Shown: piece after piece, positions 37,933-44,548 of the stretch | Position numbering within the stretch: position 1 is the first letter of the stretch | Layout of the letters: every line of letters starts with the position of its first letter | Assembly: GCA_001920395.1 (NCBI GenBank) | Contig: MNJS01000032.1 | Location: 1 to 44,548, forward strand | From: Thaumarchaeota archaeon 13_1_20CM_2_39_20 | GTDB lineage: Archaea > Thermoproteota > Nitrososphaeria > Nitrososphaerales > Nitrosopumilaceae | Direction: 5' to 3' | DNA: 44,548 bases | The notes under the pieces: generated by a model | What the model saw: the letters and a program-made list of their open reading frames with translations, nothing else | Told to the model about the DNA's origin: nothing | Databases searched by the model: none | Program-made: the position numbers and the translations under genes

Positions 37933-38202
37933 ATGAAAACTCTACAACTTCCATTAATTGTAATCCTTACAACTGTATTCAGCATCGGCATTAGCGCGGC
38001 ATGCCCTCAATAGGCCTCGGTTTTCTTTTCAAATGCAATGATCGAGTTTATTTTAGACCGTATTCTCATAGGATTTGTAAAATTGGACTTGTCAAACATT
38101 GTTTTGAGTTTTGTCTCCGTGGCTGTGTTGTTATGCTTAGTTTTGAACTCAGGTCTTGCGTTTTGGCAGCATGACAAGAGACGAAAGCCAGGTTCTGGCT
38201 AG
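37933..38202 (+). pseudogene. Small exported membrane protein interrupted by an in-frame TAG
   Basis: From the ATG at 37933 the frame encodes a signal-peptide-like MKTLQLPLIVILTTVFSIGI-SAACPQ, then TAG (38011-38013). The same phase then runs on for 62 codons with ASVFFSNAMIEFILDRILIG, a hydrophobic LSFVSVAVLLCLVLNSGLAF and a basic end (WQHDKRRKPGSG). One C-to-T change (CAG to TAG) would explain the stop. GATTTAAAG lies 18-26 nt before the first ATG. After the stop, an ATG at 38038 could restart a 54-residue one-helix protein. Nonsense mutation is most likely; readthrough is possible but unproven. Confidence 0.45.
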
Positions 38203-38292
38203 TTCAATTCCTAAGGCTTCACAGAGCATCAAGTAATACTTATCACATATAGTTCAAGCTAGATTGACTGGAGCTTCTATCAGCCTCTCAGT

Positions 38293-38526
38293 TTACGTTG
38301 CCCTGAAGACCAGAGCGATGTATCCTACGAGTACCCCGCCCCAAATAAGACCTGCCGCTTCCCACATGGATAGAGGGTTATTACCTCCGCCATATCCGCC
38401 CGCTTGGGGATTTACTACGAATATGGTCACTAGGCTGCAGATCAACATCAGAGCCACCGCTATTGGAAGATATCCATAGTGATGTTTTCGTTCAAACTCT
38501 TCAGTTCTGCCTCCATACGTGGACAT
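38293..38526 (-). CDS. Small two-helix membrane protein, 77 aa
   Basis: A 77-residue protein. A charged N-terminus (GGRTEEFERKHHYG) leads to helix 1 (YLPIAVALMLICSLVTIFVV), a Gly/Asn/Pro loop (NPQAGGYGGGNNPLSMWE) and helix 2 (AGLIWGGVLVGYIALVF). Both ends are short, so it is nearly all membrane. No family is recognised. The ATG at 38526 is preceded by ACATATAATTAC a few bases upstream and CGTATATCG about 28-36 nt upstream. It diverges from the next gene. Confidence 0.55.
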   Translation of the reverse strand: MSTYGGRTEEFERKHHYGYLPIAVALMLICSLVTIFVVNPQAGGYGGGNNPLSMWEAAGLIWGGVLVGYIALVFRAT

Positions 38527-38711
38527 GGAGTAATTATATGTGATTCACCGATATACGGCTATCTATGATTCTCATCGTAGTAGGAAATACTGGATAATTA
38601 TCTGATAACCGTTTCACCGATACCGCTGGATGCGATTGTTTCTTGCCCTCTAAACTATTATATGTCTCAGACAATGCTTGTACTTCAATAAGGAGACAGG
38701 CTGTAACGTAG

Positions 38712-39005
38712 ATGTGGGAAAAAGACAAAAGATCGATAAGACTCAAGCCAATACTTTTAATTGCCTTGTCCGCTGTTTTCATTCCAGTTTCTTACGCCTG
38801 GTATGATACACTTAACAATTTCAATTGTAAAGAATCAACATCGACTACGAACTATGCCAATACAAATCCAACATTAGACAAGAGAAATAATTGCCCTCAG
38901 GAGACTAATTTTCACTGGATTGCATTTTATGGCATTAATGGGATAATCTATGGTATGCCATTAATCGTACTGGTTCGAAGAACCAAAAGAAAACGAAATC
39001 TGTAG
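38712..39005 (+). CDS. Small two-helix membrane protein, 97 aa
   Basis: A 97-residue protein. A basic start (MWEKDKRSIRLK) is followed by helix 1 (PILLIALSAVFIPVSYAWYD), a polar loop of about 35 residues with two cysteines (NNFNCKE and RNNCPQE) and helix 2 (WIAFYGINGIIYGMPLIVLV), ending RRTKRKRNL. The positive ends suggest both termini inside, with the Cys-containing loop outside, possibly as a disulfide. No family is recognised. The complementary frame (38534-38782) is a shadow. Confidence 0.55.
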   Translation: MWEKDKRSIRLKPILLIALSAVFIPVSYAWYDTLNNFNCKESTSTTNYANTNPTLDKRNNCPQETNFHWIAFYGINGIIYGMPLIVLVRRTKRKRNL

Positions 39006-39051
39006 TGAAGAAATAGAACATTGATACAGAATATTCTGTCAAATTATTTTT

Positions 39052-39294
39052 ATGATAAGTGATGGTATACAAGCTGTGCAGAACCGTAGCAGATCAGAAA
39101 TCATTACGTCGATACTGGAAACTGCAAGAGAGGGGACTACAAAGACAAAGATGATGTACAAGGCATATTTATCACAGGTACAACTAGTTGAATATCTGAC
39201 TTTTTTACAAGAACATGGCCTTGTGAGATGTGAAAAAGGAACTCAACTCTATAAATTAACAGAAAACGGACGCAGTTTCTTGAACGCATGGTAA
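39052..39294 (+). CDS. HTH_45-like winged-helix protein, copy 3
   Basis: An 80-residue winged helix: NRSRSEIITSILETAREGTT, KTKMMYKAYLSQVQLVEYLT, FLQEHGLVRCEKGTQLYKLT and GRSFLNAW. It is the third member of the subgroup with 22438-22719 and 29811-30092, and the shortest, since the C-terminal helix is cut off by the stop. GAATATTCT lies 15-23 nt before the ATG at 39052. It probably binds DNA; target unknown. Confidence 0.78.
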   Translation: MISDGIQAVQNRSRSEIITSILETAREGTTKTKMMYKAYLSQVQLVEYLTFLQEHGLVRCEKGTQLYKLTENGRSFLNAW

Positions 39295-39560
39295 AGACAG
39301 CCCGGAGCTGATTTGACTATGATAGTAATGGTTTCAATTATAGTGAAAGTTTAAGCTAATTTTGTAGAGACAGGATAAACTGCAAACGTCAAAGTGGTTC
39401 CAGATAGATTAGAATTGGTCTAATTACCATCAATTTGTCTCAATACAATCAAGAACTCGATTTTTAGGTGGTCAATCCTAAATTGTTACAGCCGAGACAT
39501 TAAGTATCTTATTTTTAGGATCATGATATAAAATGATGACAAGCAGTAAAAGGATGAAGT

Positions 39561-40769
39561 TTGGCTAGATGCAAGATTTGTCATAAAGAGAATGTAGACA
39601 CCATTGATGACTTCTGCATGCAATGCATCACCGAAAATAGAAAGCAACCTCGGAAAAAAAGAGGTGTTGTAAAGATACTAGCTATTGTAATAATTTGTGC
39701 AATTTGTCTATATGGGCTGCAGTATATCATAACGCCGCTTATTACGCCAAATATCCCCAGTGTAAAGGGTTCAGCTCCACAAACAATTGGTCAGATACAA
39801 AGTAAGATATCGGAGCTTGGTGCCTCACTACAAAGTCAGGCAAGCTCTGCCGCAGATTCGCTCAAACCAAAGCCAACTGCCACGCGCGAAGAATTGTATC
39901 AATATGCACTGAGGGTAGTTAACGATGATAGAGCTGCTAAAGGGATTCCTCCTGTAACACTTAGCAATACGCGTTCTGCCCAAGAGCATGCCGATAATAT
40001 GCTAAAGGTACAATATTTTTCACATTGGAATTCAGATGGTCTCAAACCATACGTGACATATACAATGCTTGGAGGTAGGGGTGATGTAAGAGAAAACATC
40101 AGCTACGTGGTGGCTCACTGCTTTTCAGGAAATTGTTACGCTAATGCATTTGATCCGTTAAAGGAAATAAAAGACAGTGAATACAATATGGTGTACCATG
40201 ACGCGTCATCAGACTGGGGCCACAGAGACAATATCTTGGATCCAAGTCATACTGCTGTTAACTTTGGAATAGCGTTTGACAACAATCGTTTCTACTTTGT
40301 TGAACATTTTGAAAACAATATAATCAGTTGGCATGCTGTACAACTAGTCGGAAGCGAACTACATCTCTCTGGGTCATTACCAGCATTATATTCATTATCG
40401 CAAATACTTGTTTACACTGATCCTTCCCCTACCACACTTTCAGCCAATGATCTTGATGGCCGTGCGCCATACAACTTGGGACACTATGATTCAGGAACGC
40501 TTGCAGGCATCATGGCTCCCAAACTTTCACCTGGATATTATTACACAGAGTGTTCACCTGGCAAAATAGAGATCCAGTCTACCAGTGAGAAGAATTGTGT
40601 TGACTATATTACTTTCGAAAATACGAGCAACGCTGCAGACGAAATGGATATGACCGTAAATGTCTCAAAATGGATGGGCTCCGGCATACATACGATTTAC
40701 GTCCAGTTGAAAAAAGCAAACGGAGATGAAACAAGTTCTTCATCTCTTACCATGGAATATTTGAAGTAG
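39561..40769 (+). CDS. Membrane-anchored CAP/SCP-domain protein with N-terminal zinc ribbon
   Basis: A 402-residue protein. A zinc ribbon (Cys4, Cys7, Cys19, Cys22: RCKICHKE, DFCMQC) lies before a membrane helix (about 38-58), so the ribbon is cytoplasmic. After a Ser/Gln-rich stalk comes a CAP/SCP domain (about 110-265) with LYQYALRVVNDDRAAKGIPP, QEHADNMLKVQYFSHW, the typical first histidine, and YHDASSDWGHRDNILDPSHT with HRDN. A beta-rich C-terminal domain has LSPGYYYTECSPGKIEI and an Ig-like end. It is probably displayed outside the cell. The start is TTG at 39561, preceded by GGATGAAG; GATATAAAATG is further upstream. CAP proteins can be proteases or lipid binders; which is not shown. Confidence 0.82.
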   Translation: MARCKICHKENVDTIDDFCMQCITENRKQPRKKRGVVKILAIVIICAICLYGLQYIITPLITPNIPSVKGSAPQTIGQIQSKISELGASLQSQASSAADSLKPKPTATREELYQYALRVVNDDRAAKGIPPVTLSNTRSAQEHADNMLKVQYFSHWNSDGLKPYVTYTMLGGRGDVRENISYVVAHCFSGNCYANAFDPLKEIKDSEYNMVYHDASSDWGHRDNILDPSHTAVNFGIAFDNNRFYFVEHFENNIISWHAVQLVGSELHLSGSLPALYSLSQILVYTDPSPTTLSANDLDGRAPYNLGHYDSGTLAGIMAPKLSPGYYYTECSPGKIEIQSTSEKNCVDYITFENTSNAADEMDMTVNVSKWMGSGIHTIYVQLKKANGDETSSSSLTMEYLK

Positions 40770-40836
40770 TTCCTACTAATTAAAATGCGTTAGCAATAAT
40801 TATCAGAAGATACTATATTAACGGTAGATCCAAGCC

Positions 40837-40870
40837 TTACAAGACTCAAGCCTTTGGGCTCAGCTTGTAA
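40837..40870 (+). repeat. Stem-loop repeat A, copy 3 (best conserved)
   Basis: TTACAAG (40837-40843) and CTTGTAA (40864-40870) are perfect inverted arms. Inside, AGCC (40849-40852) pairs with GGCT (40857-40860) around TTTG. It lies 68 nt after the CAP-protein stop and over 200 nt before the next gene. The 313-nt gap 40770-41083 holds only this and the next promoter. Confidence 0.72.
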
Positions 40871-41055
40871 AGTCTGACAATTTTTTCTGAAACTCTAATT
40901 TTATTGTAACTGTACAAAAATATTAAATTGATAGAAACAATTTCTGTAACACACGATTTAATCGTCATTTCCAAAAATGGAAAATTGTAATTTTTAAAAT
41001 ATTGCTGGTCTTTAATACTTAGTTAACTTGGTTAAGTTACAAAGCTACGCAATCC

Positions 41056-41064
41056 CTTTTATAT
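41056..41064 (+). promoter_or_regulatory. TATA-like box for the secreted helical protein
   Basis: TTTTATATC, centred about 24 nt before the ATG at 41084, with no SD between. This is one of the strongest leaderless-type promoters in the window. Confidence 0.5.
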
Positions 41065-41083
41065 CAAAACTTATACCCAGTCC

Positions 41084-42094
41084 ATGCAACAAACAAAAAT
41101 GCAATATGCTGCATTGATGGCATGTGCTTTGCTGATTGTTCCAGCTGCTGCGTTTGCTGACAGCGGTTACAATCAACAAAATCAAATGCCAGTAGAACAA
41201 TCATATATGAATGCTGTACTTGCACGAACTACATGTCAGGCAAACCTTGAAACTGGCTCTACCAGTGCTGCAATATCTGATATGCAAAGCATAGATCAGA
41301 CTACAATAAGCTCTGATTCAAATAAGATAAACACAGATTTGCAAGCACTAAACACAGATGCTAGCAACAAAGACAAGACCCAGTTTAAGATCGACTTGAA
41401 ATCATTTAGGACAGATTCAAAAACTGCCACATTTGATCTACGTTCTGCAATCAAGAATGCAAAACCAACAAGTGATGAGAGAACAAAGTTAAAAAATGAT
41501 CTAAGTAATCTGAGGTCTACTTACAAAAGCTGTATGTTTACTGCAGGTCAACAGTTTGCAAATGCTAGAGTTCTGGCATACGGTATAGGAATACAAAGGG
41601 TGCAGAACAGGACTAATACTCTCCAATCAAAGGGAGTAGACACAACCCAGCTCAACCAGCTAATCAGTCAGGCACAAACAAACCTTGGCAACTTGGCTGC
41701 GGCCCTCTCTTCTGCTACCAATTCATTACAGCTAAAGGCTGCGCTGCAAAGCTATTGCCAGTACAATGGCTGCAAGAGTGGCATAAACTTCCACTTTGCC
41801 GCTCAATCTACACTGACAGCAGAACAAGCTGCACTTGATAAAATAAAATCAAATCCAAATTCCGGACAGTACAGCAGCCTGATAGGACAAGCACAGACAG
41901 ATCTTACCAATGCCCAAAACACCCTACATGCCGTTGGCACAAGCAAATATCAGGGCACACAACAGACAGATGTCTGGAATGCCTTGCATGATGCCCACGG
42001 TATCATAAAACAACTATGGAGCGAACTTAACGGACACGGCCATAAGAGCGCAAGTTCATCTTCTCCAAGATCATCTGGTTCATCCGGGCAGTAA
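41084..42094 (+). CDS. Secreted helical protein
   Basis: A 336-residue exported protein. The signal peptide (MQYAALMACALLIVPAAAFA) ends at ADS. The mature protein is helical and rich in Gln, Asn, Ser and Thr, with repeated heptad-like segments: NKINTDLQALNTDASNKDKT, RTDSKTATFDLRSAIKNAKP, NRTNTLQSKGVDTTQLNQLI, SQAQTNLGNLAAALSSATNS. Five cysteines occur, two close together (SYCQYNGCKS). The C-terminus is a Ser/Pro-rich tail. It may form surface coiled coils, but no family is recognised. The TATA box upstream is strong. A T-rich stretch with a possible terminator follows the stop. Confidence 0.68.
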   Translation: MQQTKMQYAALMACALLIVPAAAFADSGYNQQNQMPVEQSYMNAVLARTTCQANLETGSTSAAISDMQSIDQTTISSDSNKINTDLQALNTDASNKDKTQFKIDLKSFRTDSKTATFDLRSAIKNAKPTSDERTKLKNDLSNLRSTYKSCMFTAGQQFANARVLAYGIGIQRVQNRTNTLQSKGVDTTQLNQLISQAQTNLGNLAAALSSATNSLQLKAALQSYCQYNGCKSGINFHFAAQSTLTAEQAALDKIKSNPNSGQYSSLIGQAQTDLTNAQNTLHAVGTSKYQGTQQTDVWNALHDAHGIIKQLWSELNGHGHKSASSSSPRSSGSSGQ

Positions 42095-42103
42095 TACCAT
42101 AGG

Positions 42104-42121
42104 TTCTCCTTTTTTATTTTT
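42104..42121 (+). terminator. T-rich terminator after the secreted helical protein
   Basis: CTCCTTTTTTATTTTTA just past the stop is a two-part T-run, the usual archaeal termination signal. Confidence 0.4.
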
Positions 42122-42168
42122 AAACAAATCATAACTCAGATGAAAACTAGTATAGTTTGTAACCGAAC

Positions 42169-42207
42169 CTTAACAGGATTCCAACTTTTGGGTTCAGACT
42201 TGTGAGG
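42169..42207 (+). repeat. Stem-loop repeat A, copy 4 (degenerate)
   Basis: CTTAACAGGATTCCAACTTT then TGGGTTCAGACTTGTGAGG keeps the order of the other copies (arm, A[CT]TC, CAAC.TTTGGGTTCA, arm) but the outer arms pair imperfectly. It lies about 75 nt after the secreted helical gene. The 403-nt gap 42095-42497 also holds the SHOCT-gene promoter (TTATATATT near 42342) and a short frame. Confidence 0.55.
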
Positions 42208-42377
42208 ATTGGGATTGGAAGGATTGAGAATATGGATTACAAAGTAATTAACAAATCAACAGCCATGTCTTTGAATTATTTTCAGATATATGAGATTTGA
42301 AATAAAAAAATTTAATATTTTCAAAAGTGAGAAGATCTACTTATATATTTCTTCAAATCAATGACCACACGGATAGT

Positions 42378-42494
42378 ATGAGAAATATGAGGAAAATTCC
42401 TATTGTTACAATTTTGTCATCTTCATTTCTATGTCATCTCAATCTGAGGGGACGCGTGCAAGGGATGAACAAAGAACGATGGAAAGGAATCTGA
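42378..42494 (+). CDS. Possible 38-aa ORF before the SHOCT-like gene
   Basis: An ATG frame (MRNMRKIPIVTILSSSFLCH, then LNLRGRVQGMNKERWKGI) ends 3 nt before the next gene, giving a possible coupled leader peptide. Its first half resembles a weak signal peptide. TTATATATT lies 28-36 nt upstream. It may instead be an untranslated leader that happens to be open. Confidence 0.28.
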   Translation: MRNMRKIPIVTILSSSFLCHLNLRGRVQGMNKERWKGI

Positions 42495-42497
42495 TTT

Positions 42498-43058
42498 ATG
42501 ATGGATGACAAAGTCCAATGGACTCTTGGCCTTATAGAAAAATTGCTAGAAACGGGAATAGGTGAGCCATCAAGGCTTGGCGCAATCAAGTCTTCCCTAG
42601 AAAATGGCAGGTCAGTTTATCAAAGCGACAAGCAGTATCTGAAAGGAAAATTCAAAGAATTACAAGGAAGGCAAATATCAGAAGTCTCAATTAGTAAATC
42701 GGCAGACTCCAGAATTAGTGATAATGCAAGTCAGGGCAATAGACCCAAGATGCCATTAGAAAATGATTATCCTCTGATGATTCTCAAGAGTCGGCTTGCC
42801 AAGGGAGAGATTTCTGCTAAGGATTTTGATTTTCTCAAGAGAAAGATTACTGAGAGCGATTCAGATAAAGTACAAAATGATATTGATACAAGATTGAATT
42901 ATCTGATAAATAGAATAGAGAAATTAGAGAAAAGAGTAGGCTTGGGGCGAACAGAAAGCGATTTGGAAGGATCTCAGCGAGATACGGAATTTCAAATCAT
43001 AGAGCTGGACGATGAAGCAAAGTCTACGATCCTACATCATCTCAAAAGTATACGATGA
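42498..43058 (+). CDS. SHOCT-like protein with coiled coil
   Basis: A 186-residue cytoplasmic protein. The N-terminal segment (MDDKVQWTLGLIEKLLETGI) and a LKGKFKELQGRQI helix are followed by a polar linker. A short motif, LMILKSRLAKGEISAKDFDF plus LKRKI (about 92-116), matches the SHOCT motif (L..LK.L...G.IT..EF...K). A predicted coiled coil follows (LNYLINRIEKLEKRVGLGR), then an acidic tail. SHOCT motifs are oligomerisation modules in bacterial and archaeal proteins. AAGGAAT lies 8 nt before the ATG as an SD. Partner and role unknown. Confidence 0.65.
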   Translation: MMDDKVQWTLGLIEKLLETGIGEPSRLGAIKSSLENGRSVYQSDKQYLKGKFKELQGRQISEVSISKSADSRISDNASQGNRPKMPLENDYPLMILKSRLAKGEISAKDFDFLKRKITESDSDKVQNDIDTRLNYLINRIEKLEKRVGLGRTESDLEGSQRDTEFQIIELDDEAKSTILHHLKSIR

Positions 43059-43376
43059 GATTATCAGTCTCTATCACCATTTGGACCGTTCATTTTGCTA
43101 GCGATGAAATTTGAACAAATGAAATCGTTAGTGGAAGTTGGTTGAATGCGATCAATTCATAATAATGTGTCAGGCAAACAGGTTCACATGATATCGAGGT
43201 TGGGATTCTGATAAGAGATCATCCTGCTTGCCTCAATGAATATTTGGTTTTAATTGTTAAAAAGGAACGCGCATAATTCATCAGTAAGAGCGCAAAGTCC
43301 GTGCTTTGGTTATGGTCATGGTCTTGAGCAGTTTCCAACAACACACAATACTCTACAAGAAACAAGATTGATAATT
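43059..43376. other. Intergenic stretch without a supported gene
   Basis: About 318 nt between the SHOCT-like gene and a surface-protein remnant. I find no frame longer than about 25 codons with protein-like composition, no repeat A or B copy and no clear hairpin. It may hold a terminator or an RNA that I cannot recognise. Confidence 0.4.
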
Positions 43377-43810
43377 CTATAACTTGATTATTCTCTGATG
43401 GACAAGGAACTTTATCGCTGTAACAAAGTCGTCGTCAGATATCTTGCCTTCAGCCCACCAACCTGCAATTCCTCTTACCCATGCCGGAATTCCATTCGAT
43501 GATGCCATTACTCCTGAATATTAGTCAGACTAGGGCTTGAAGATGTACCAGATGCCGGGCTATTTTGAGAGTTATCGCCAAGACCAGGATCTTCGTTCAC
43601 ACCAGGATCATTTACGTTTCCGCCTACGTCAAGATTGTCGGAGGAACTTGAGTTATCGTCTTGATTGTTACTATTTTGGGGGGGAGGTAATCTGTTCTCA
43701 TTCGGATTTACAGTTCCAGATGGCTGCACTTGCTGTGAACCGCAACTCTTGAGGAACGCAGCAAACTTGTCCGGGGGTTGCTTTAGTGATGAAAAAGTTG
43801 GCAGACATAT
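43377..43810 (-). pseudogene. Remnant of a surface protein with an IPxWVRxxAxWW repeat
   Basis: Two minus-strand frames abut. The first (43508 to 43810, no usable start except GTG/TTG inside) reads TFSSLKQPPDKFAAFLKSCG, then a long Gln/Asn/Ser/Asp/Gly-rich linker ending TNIQE. The second starts with an ATG overlapping that stop (TAATG) and reads NGIPAWVRGIAGWWAEGKIS, then DDDFVTAIKFLVHQRIIKL. That is one thaumarchaeal IP.W....A.WW.EGKI.D..F...I.FL repeat. The two are probably one gene split by a frameshift, with its N-terminus lost. The first frame begins after a stop, and the region overlaps the GDYL[IV]RC pseudogene on the other strand. The 43-residue second frame might be translated on its own. 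Confidence 0.5.
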
Positions 43811-44012
43811 TTAGAGTATTCTTAAGAGACATAAGGTTCCAAGCAAAAATATCTTCGAAGGCTTGGACCTAGGATTTGCCTTGACAGGAGACTATCTAAT
43901 TCGTTGTAATGGAGGTTCAGTAACAGTATTTGAAATTGAGATTAAATCTGATAAAGTTTTTTCAACAAAACAATACGGGAATTATGAAAATCCAAGTCCA
44001 AGACACCAATAG
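43752..44012 (+). pseudogene. GDYL[IV]RC-family small protein, copy 3, interrupted by TAG
   Basis: A single frame reads NLSGGCFSDEKVGRHI, then TAG (43812-43814), then SILKRHKVPSKNIFEGLDLG, FALTGDYLIRCNGGSVTVFE and a TKQYGNYENPSPRHQ end. It aligns along its whole length with 24969-25220 (LS..CF.D.K......IL...K.VP.N.I, GDYLIRC). Only the stop codon breaks it; no start codon is evident upstream. It overlaps a decayed surface-protein gene on the opposite strand. It is probably a nonsense pseudogene. Confidence 0.55.
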
Positions 44013-44102
44013 CTAATTTCGAAAATGTGTCTTGTTGATAGTAATATAGTCGTCTTTAATAGGCGTCACCTCACACAAACCCCTCGTCTGAAGTGATCCC
44101 TG

Positions 44103-44300
44103 CTAATTAATACTGGCTTTTAGCAAGTGATTACAGTGGGACACGGATACTAATTCTCGCATAACTCTTCCTCCTGTCACTTCATCCCAAAGTATTCTTC
44201 GAACGACTTCAAGATATTCCATACACGCCTTACATGCGTGCGAGAGGAGATGTTTGCTGGAGATTAGTTGTCTTGTGTTAAAGTCCGGCATGTTTGTCAT
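44103..44300 (-). CDS. Small Cys/His protein, 65 aa
   Basis: A 65-residue protein: MTNMPDFNTRQLISSKHLLS, then HACKACMEYLEVVRRILWDE, VTGGRVMRELVSVSHCNHLL. One HxCxxC (H.CKAC) and a later HCNH could form a zinc site, somewhat like the zinc-binding anti-sigma type, but without a membrane helix. CTTAAATG is centred about 28 nt before the ATG at 44300, so leaderless transcription is likely. No family is recognised for certain. Confidence 0.5.
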   Translation of the reverse strand: MTNMPDFNTRQLISSKHLLSHACKACMEYLEVVRRILWDEVTGGRVMRELVSVSHCNHLLKASIN

Positions 44301-44483
44301 TTAATCACAATTATTTTGCAAATCATTTAAGACTTGCTCAAGATTATTCTACAAGAATGATTCGTATCTTTTGTAAGCAAGTTTTATTTGATATCACGCC
44401 TTTTTCATGATTGAAGCTGTAGGCAAAGTCATTTAACCCGAGCACCACATCATTTTTCCCTACAGTTTCACTTGTCAAAAAGA

Positions 44484-44548
44484 ATGGGGATAACAACAAA
44501 GCTGGCAATATTATTAGTTAGCTCTGGTTACGTCGAATCTTTATTTCG
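44484..44548 (+). CDS. Start of a gene cut by the window edge
   Basis: An ATG frame runs to the right edge: MGITTKLAILLVSSGYVESLF. A basic residue before a hydrophobic segment is typical of the first membrane helix of a sensor kinase or similar membrane protein (compare MKIGLKIAIMFSLFSL of the kinase in this window). Too little is present to say more. Confidence 0.3.
   Translation, partial: MGITTKLAILLVSSGYVESLF

Noticed and set aside
15927-43814. Stop-codon recoding (selenocysteine, pyrrolysine) as the explanation for in-frame TGA and TAG
   Set aside because: The three interrupted genes are unrelated, no SECIS- or PYLIS-like element was seen, and the residues replaced are ordinary Gly/Gln-type positions. 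Nonsense mutation is simpler.
1-44548. CRISPR arrays, insertion sequences, integrase, rRNA and tRNA genes
   Set aside because: No regularly spaced repeats, no transposase or recombinase motifs, and no conserved rRNA or tRNA sequence were seen on reading both strands. A dedicated scan (tRNAscan-SE, CRISPR finder) would be needed to exclude them fully.

Overview
The window looks like a chromosomal segment of an ammonia-oxidising-type archaeon (Nitrososphaerota, formerly Thaumarchaeota). This is inferred from the gene content: a surface protein ending in a PEFG-CTERM sorting tail, proteins with the lineage-typical IPxWIKNNAxWW repeat, many short HTH_45-like winged-helix proteins, a MEDS-domain protein, a Sulfolobus-type zinc ferredoxin and a Sec11-like signal peptidase. 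Base composition is AT-rich. Many genes have a TATA-like box about 23-30 nt before the start codon and no Shine-Dalgarno sequence, as expected for leaderless archaeal transcripts. TTG and GTG starts are common. I see no rRNA, tRNA, CRISPR array, transposase or integrase.

Layout. 0-8 kb: the purD 3' end, a flavin-binding PPOX-type protein, a PLP enzyme fused to a rhodanese-like domain, an AHSA1 protein, a winged-helix regulator, a CDGSH iron-sulfur protein, a zinc alcohol dehydrogenase and a DUF72 protein. 8-13 kb: envelope genes (an Ig-like secreted protein, a PEFG-CTERM protein, a choice-of-anchor-type protein) around an HtrA-type protease. 13-18.5 kb: a coupled MEDS / small-domain / zinc-ribbon operon, a ferredoxin and small hypothetical genes, some damaged. 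18.4-22 kb: response regulator, sensor kinase with a coupled small membrane protein, and a peptide:N-glycanase-like protein. 22-32.5 kb: short winged-helix, PepSY-like, NitrOD5-like and TPR proteins plus an MFS exporter. 32.5-44.5 kb: a signal peptidase, a phasin-like protein, a CAP-domain protein, secreted helical and SHOCT-like proteins, and many microproteins.

Two themes recur. First, lineage-specific short gene families occur as dispersed paralogues: six winged-helix proteins, a CPxC microprotein pair, a GDYL[IV]RC family of three, a PepSY-like pair and a NitrOD5-like pair. Second, gene decay is dense: in-frame TGA or TAG codons, single-base frameshifts and domain remnants affect about nine loci. 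A stem-loop repeat of roughly 34-40 nt recurs at least four times in 3' intergenic regions.

The strongest candidate for new biology is the peptide:N-glycanase-like gene at 20956-21729. It keeps the zinc Cys pairs and a Cys/His/Asp triad at spacings close to those of eukaryotic PNGase. The MEDS operon, the repeat family and the PLP-rhodanese fusion follow. Family names were assigned by eye, without database searches.
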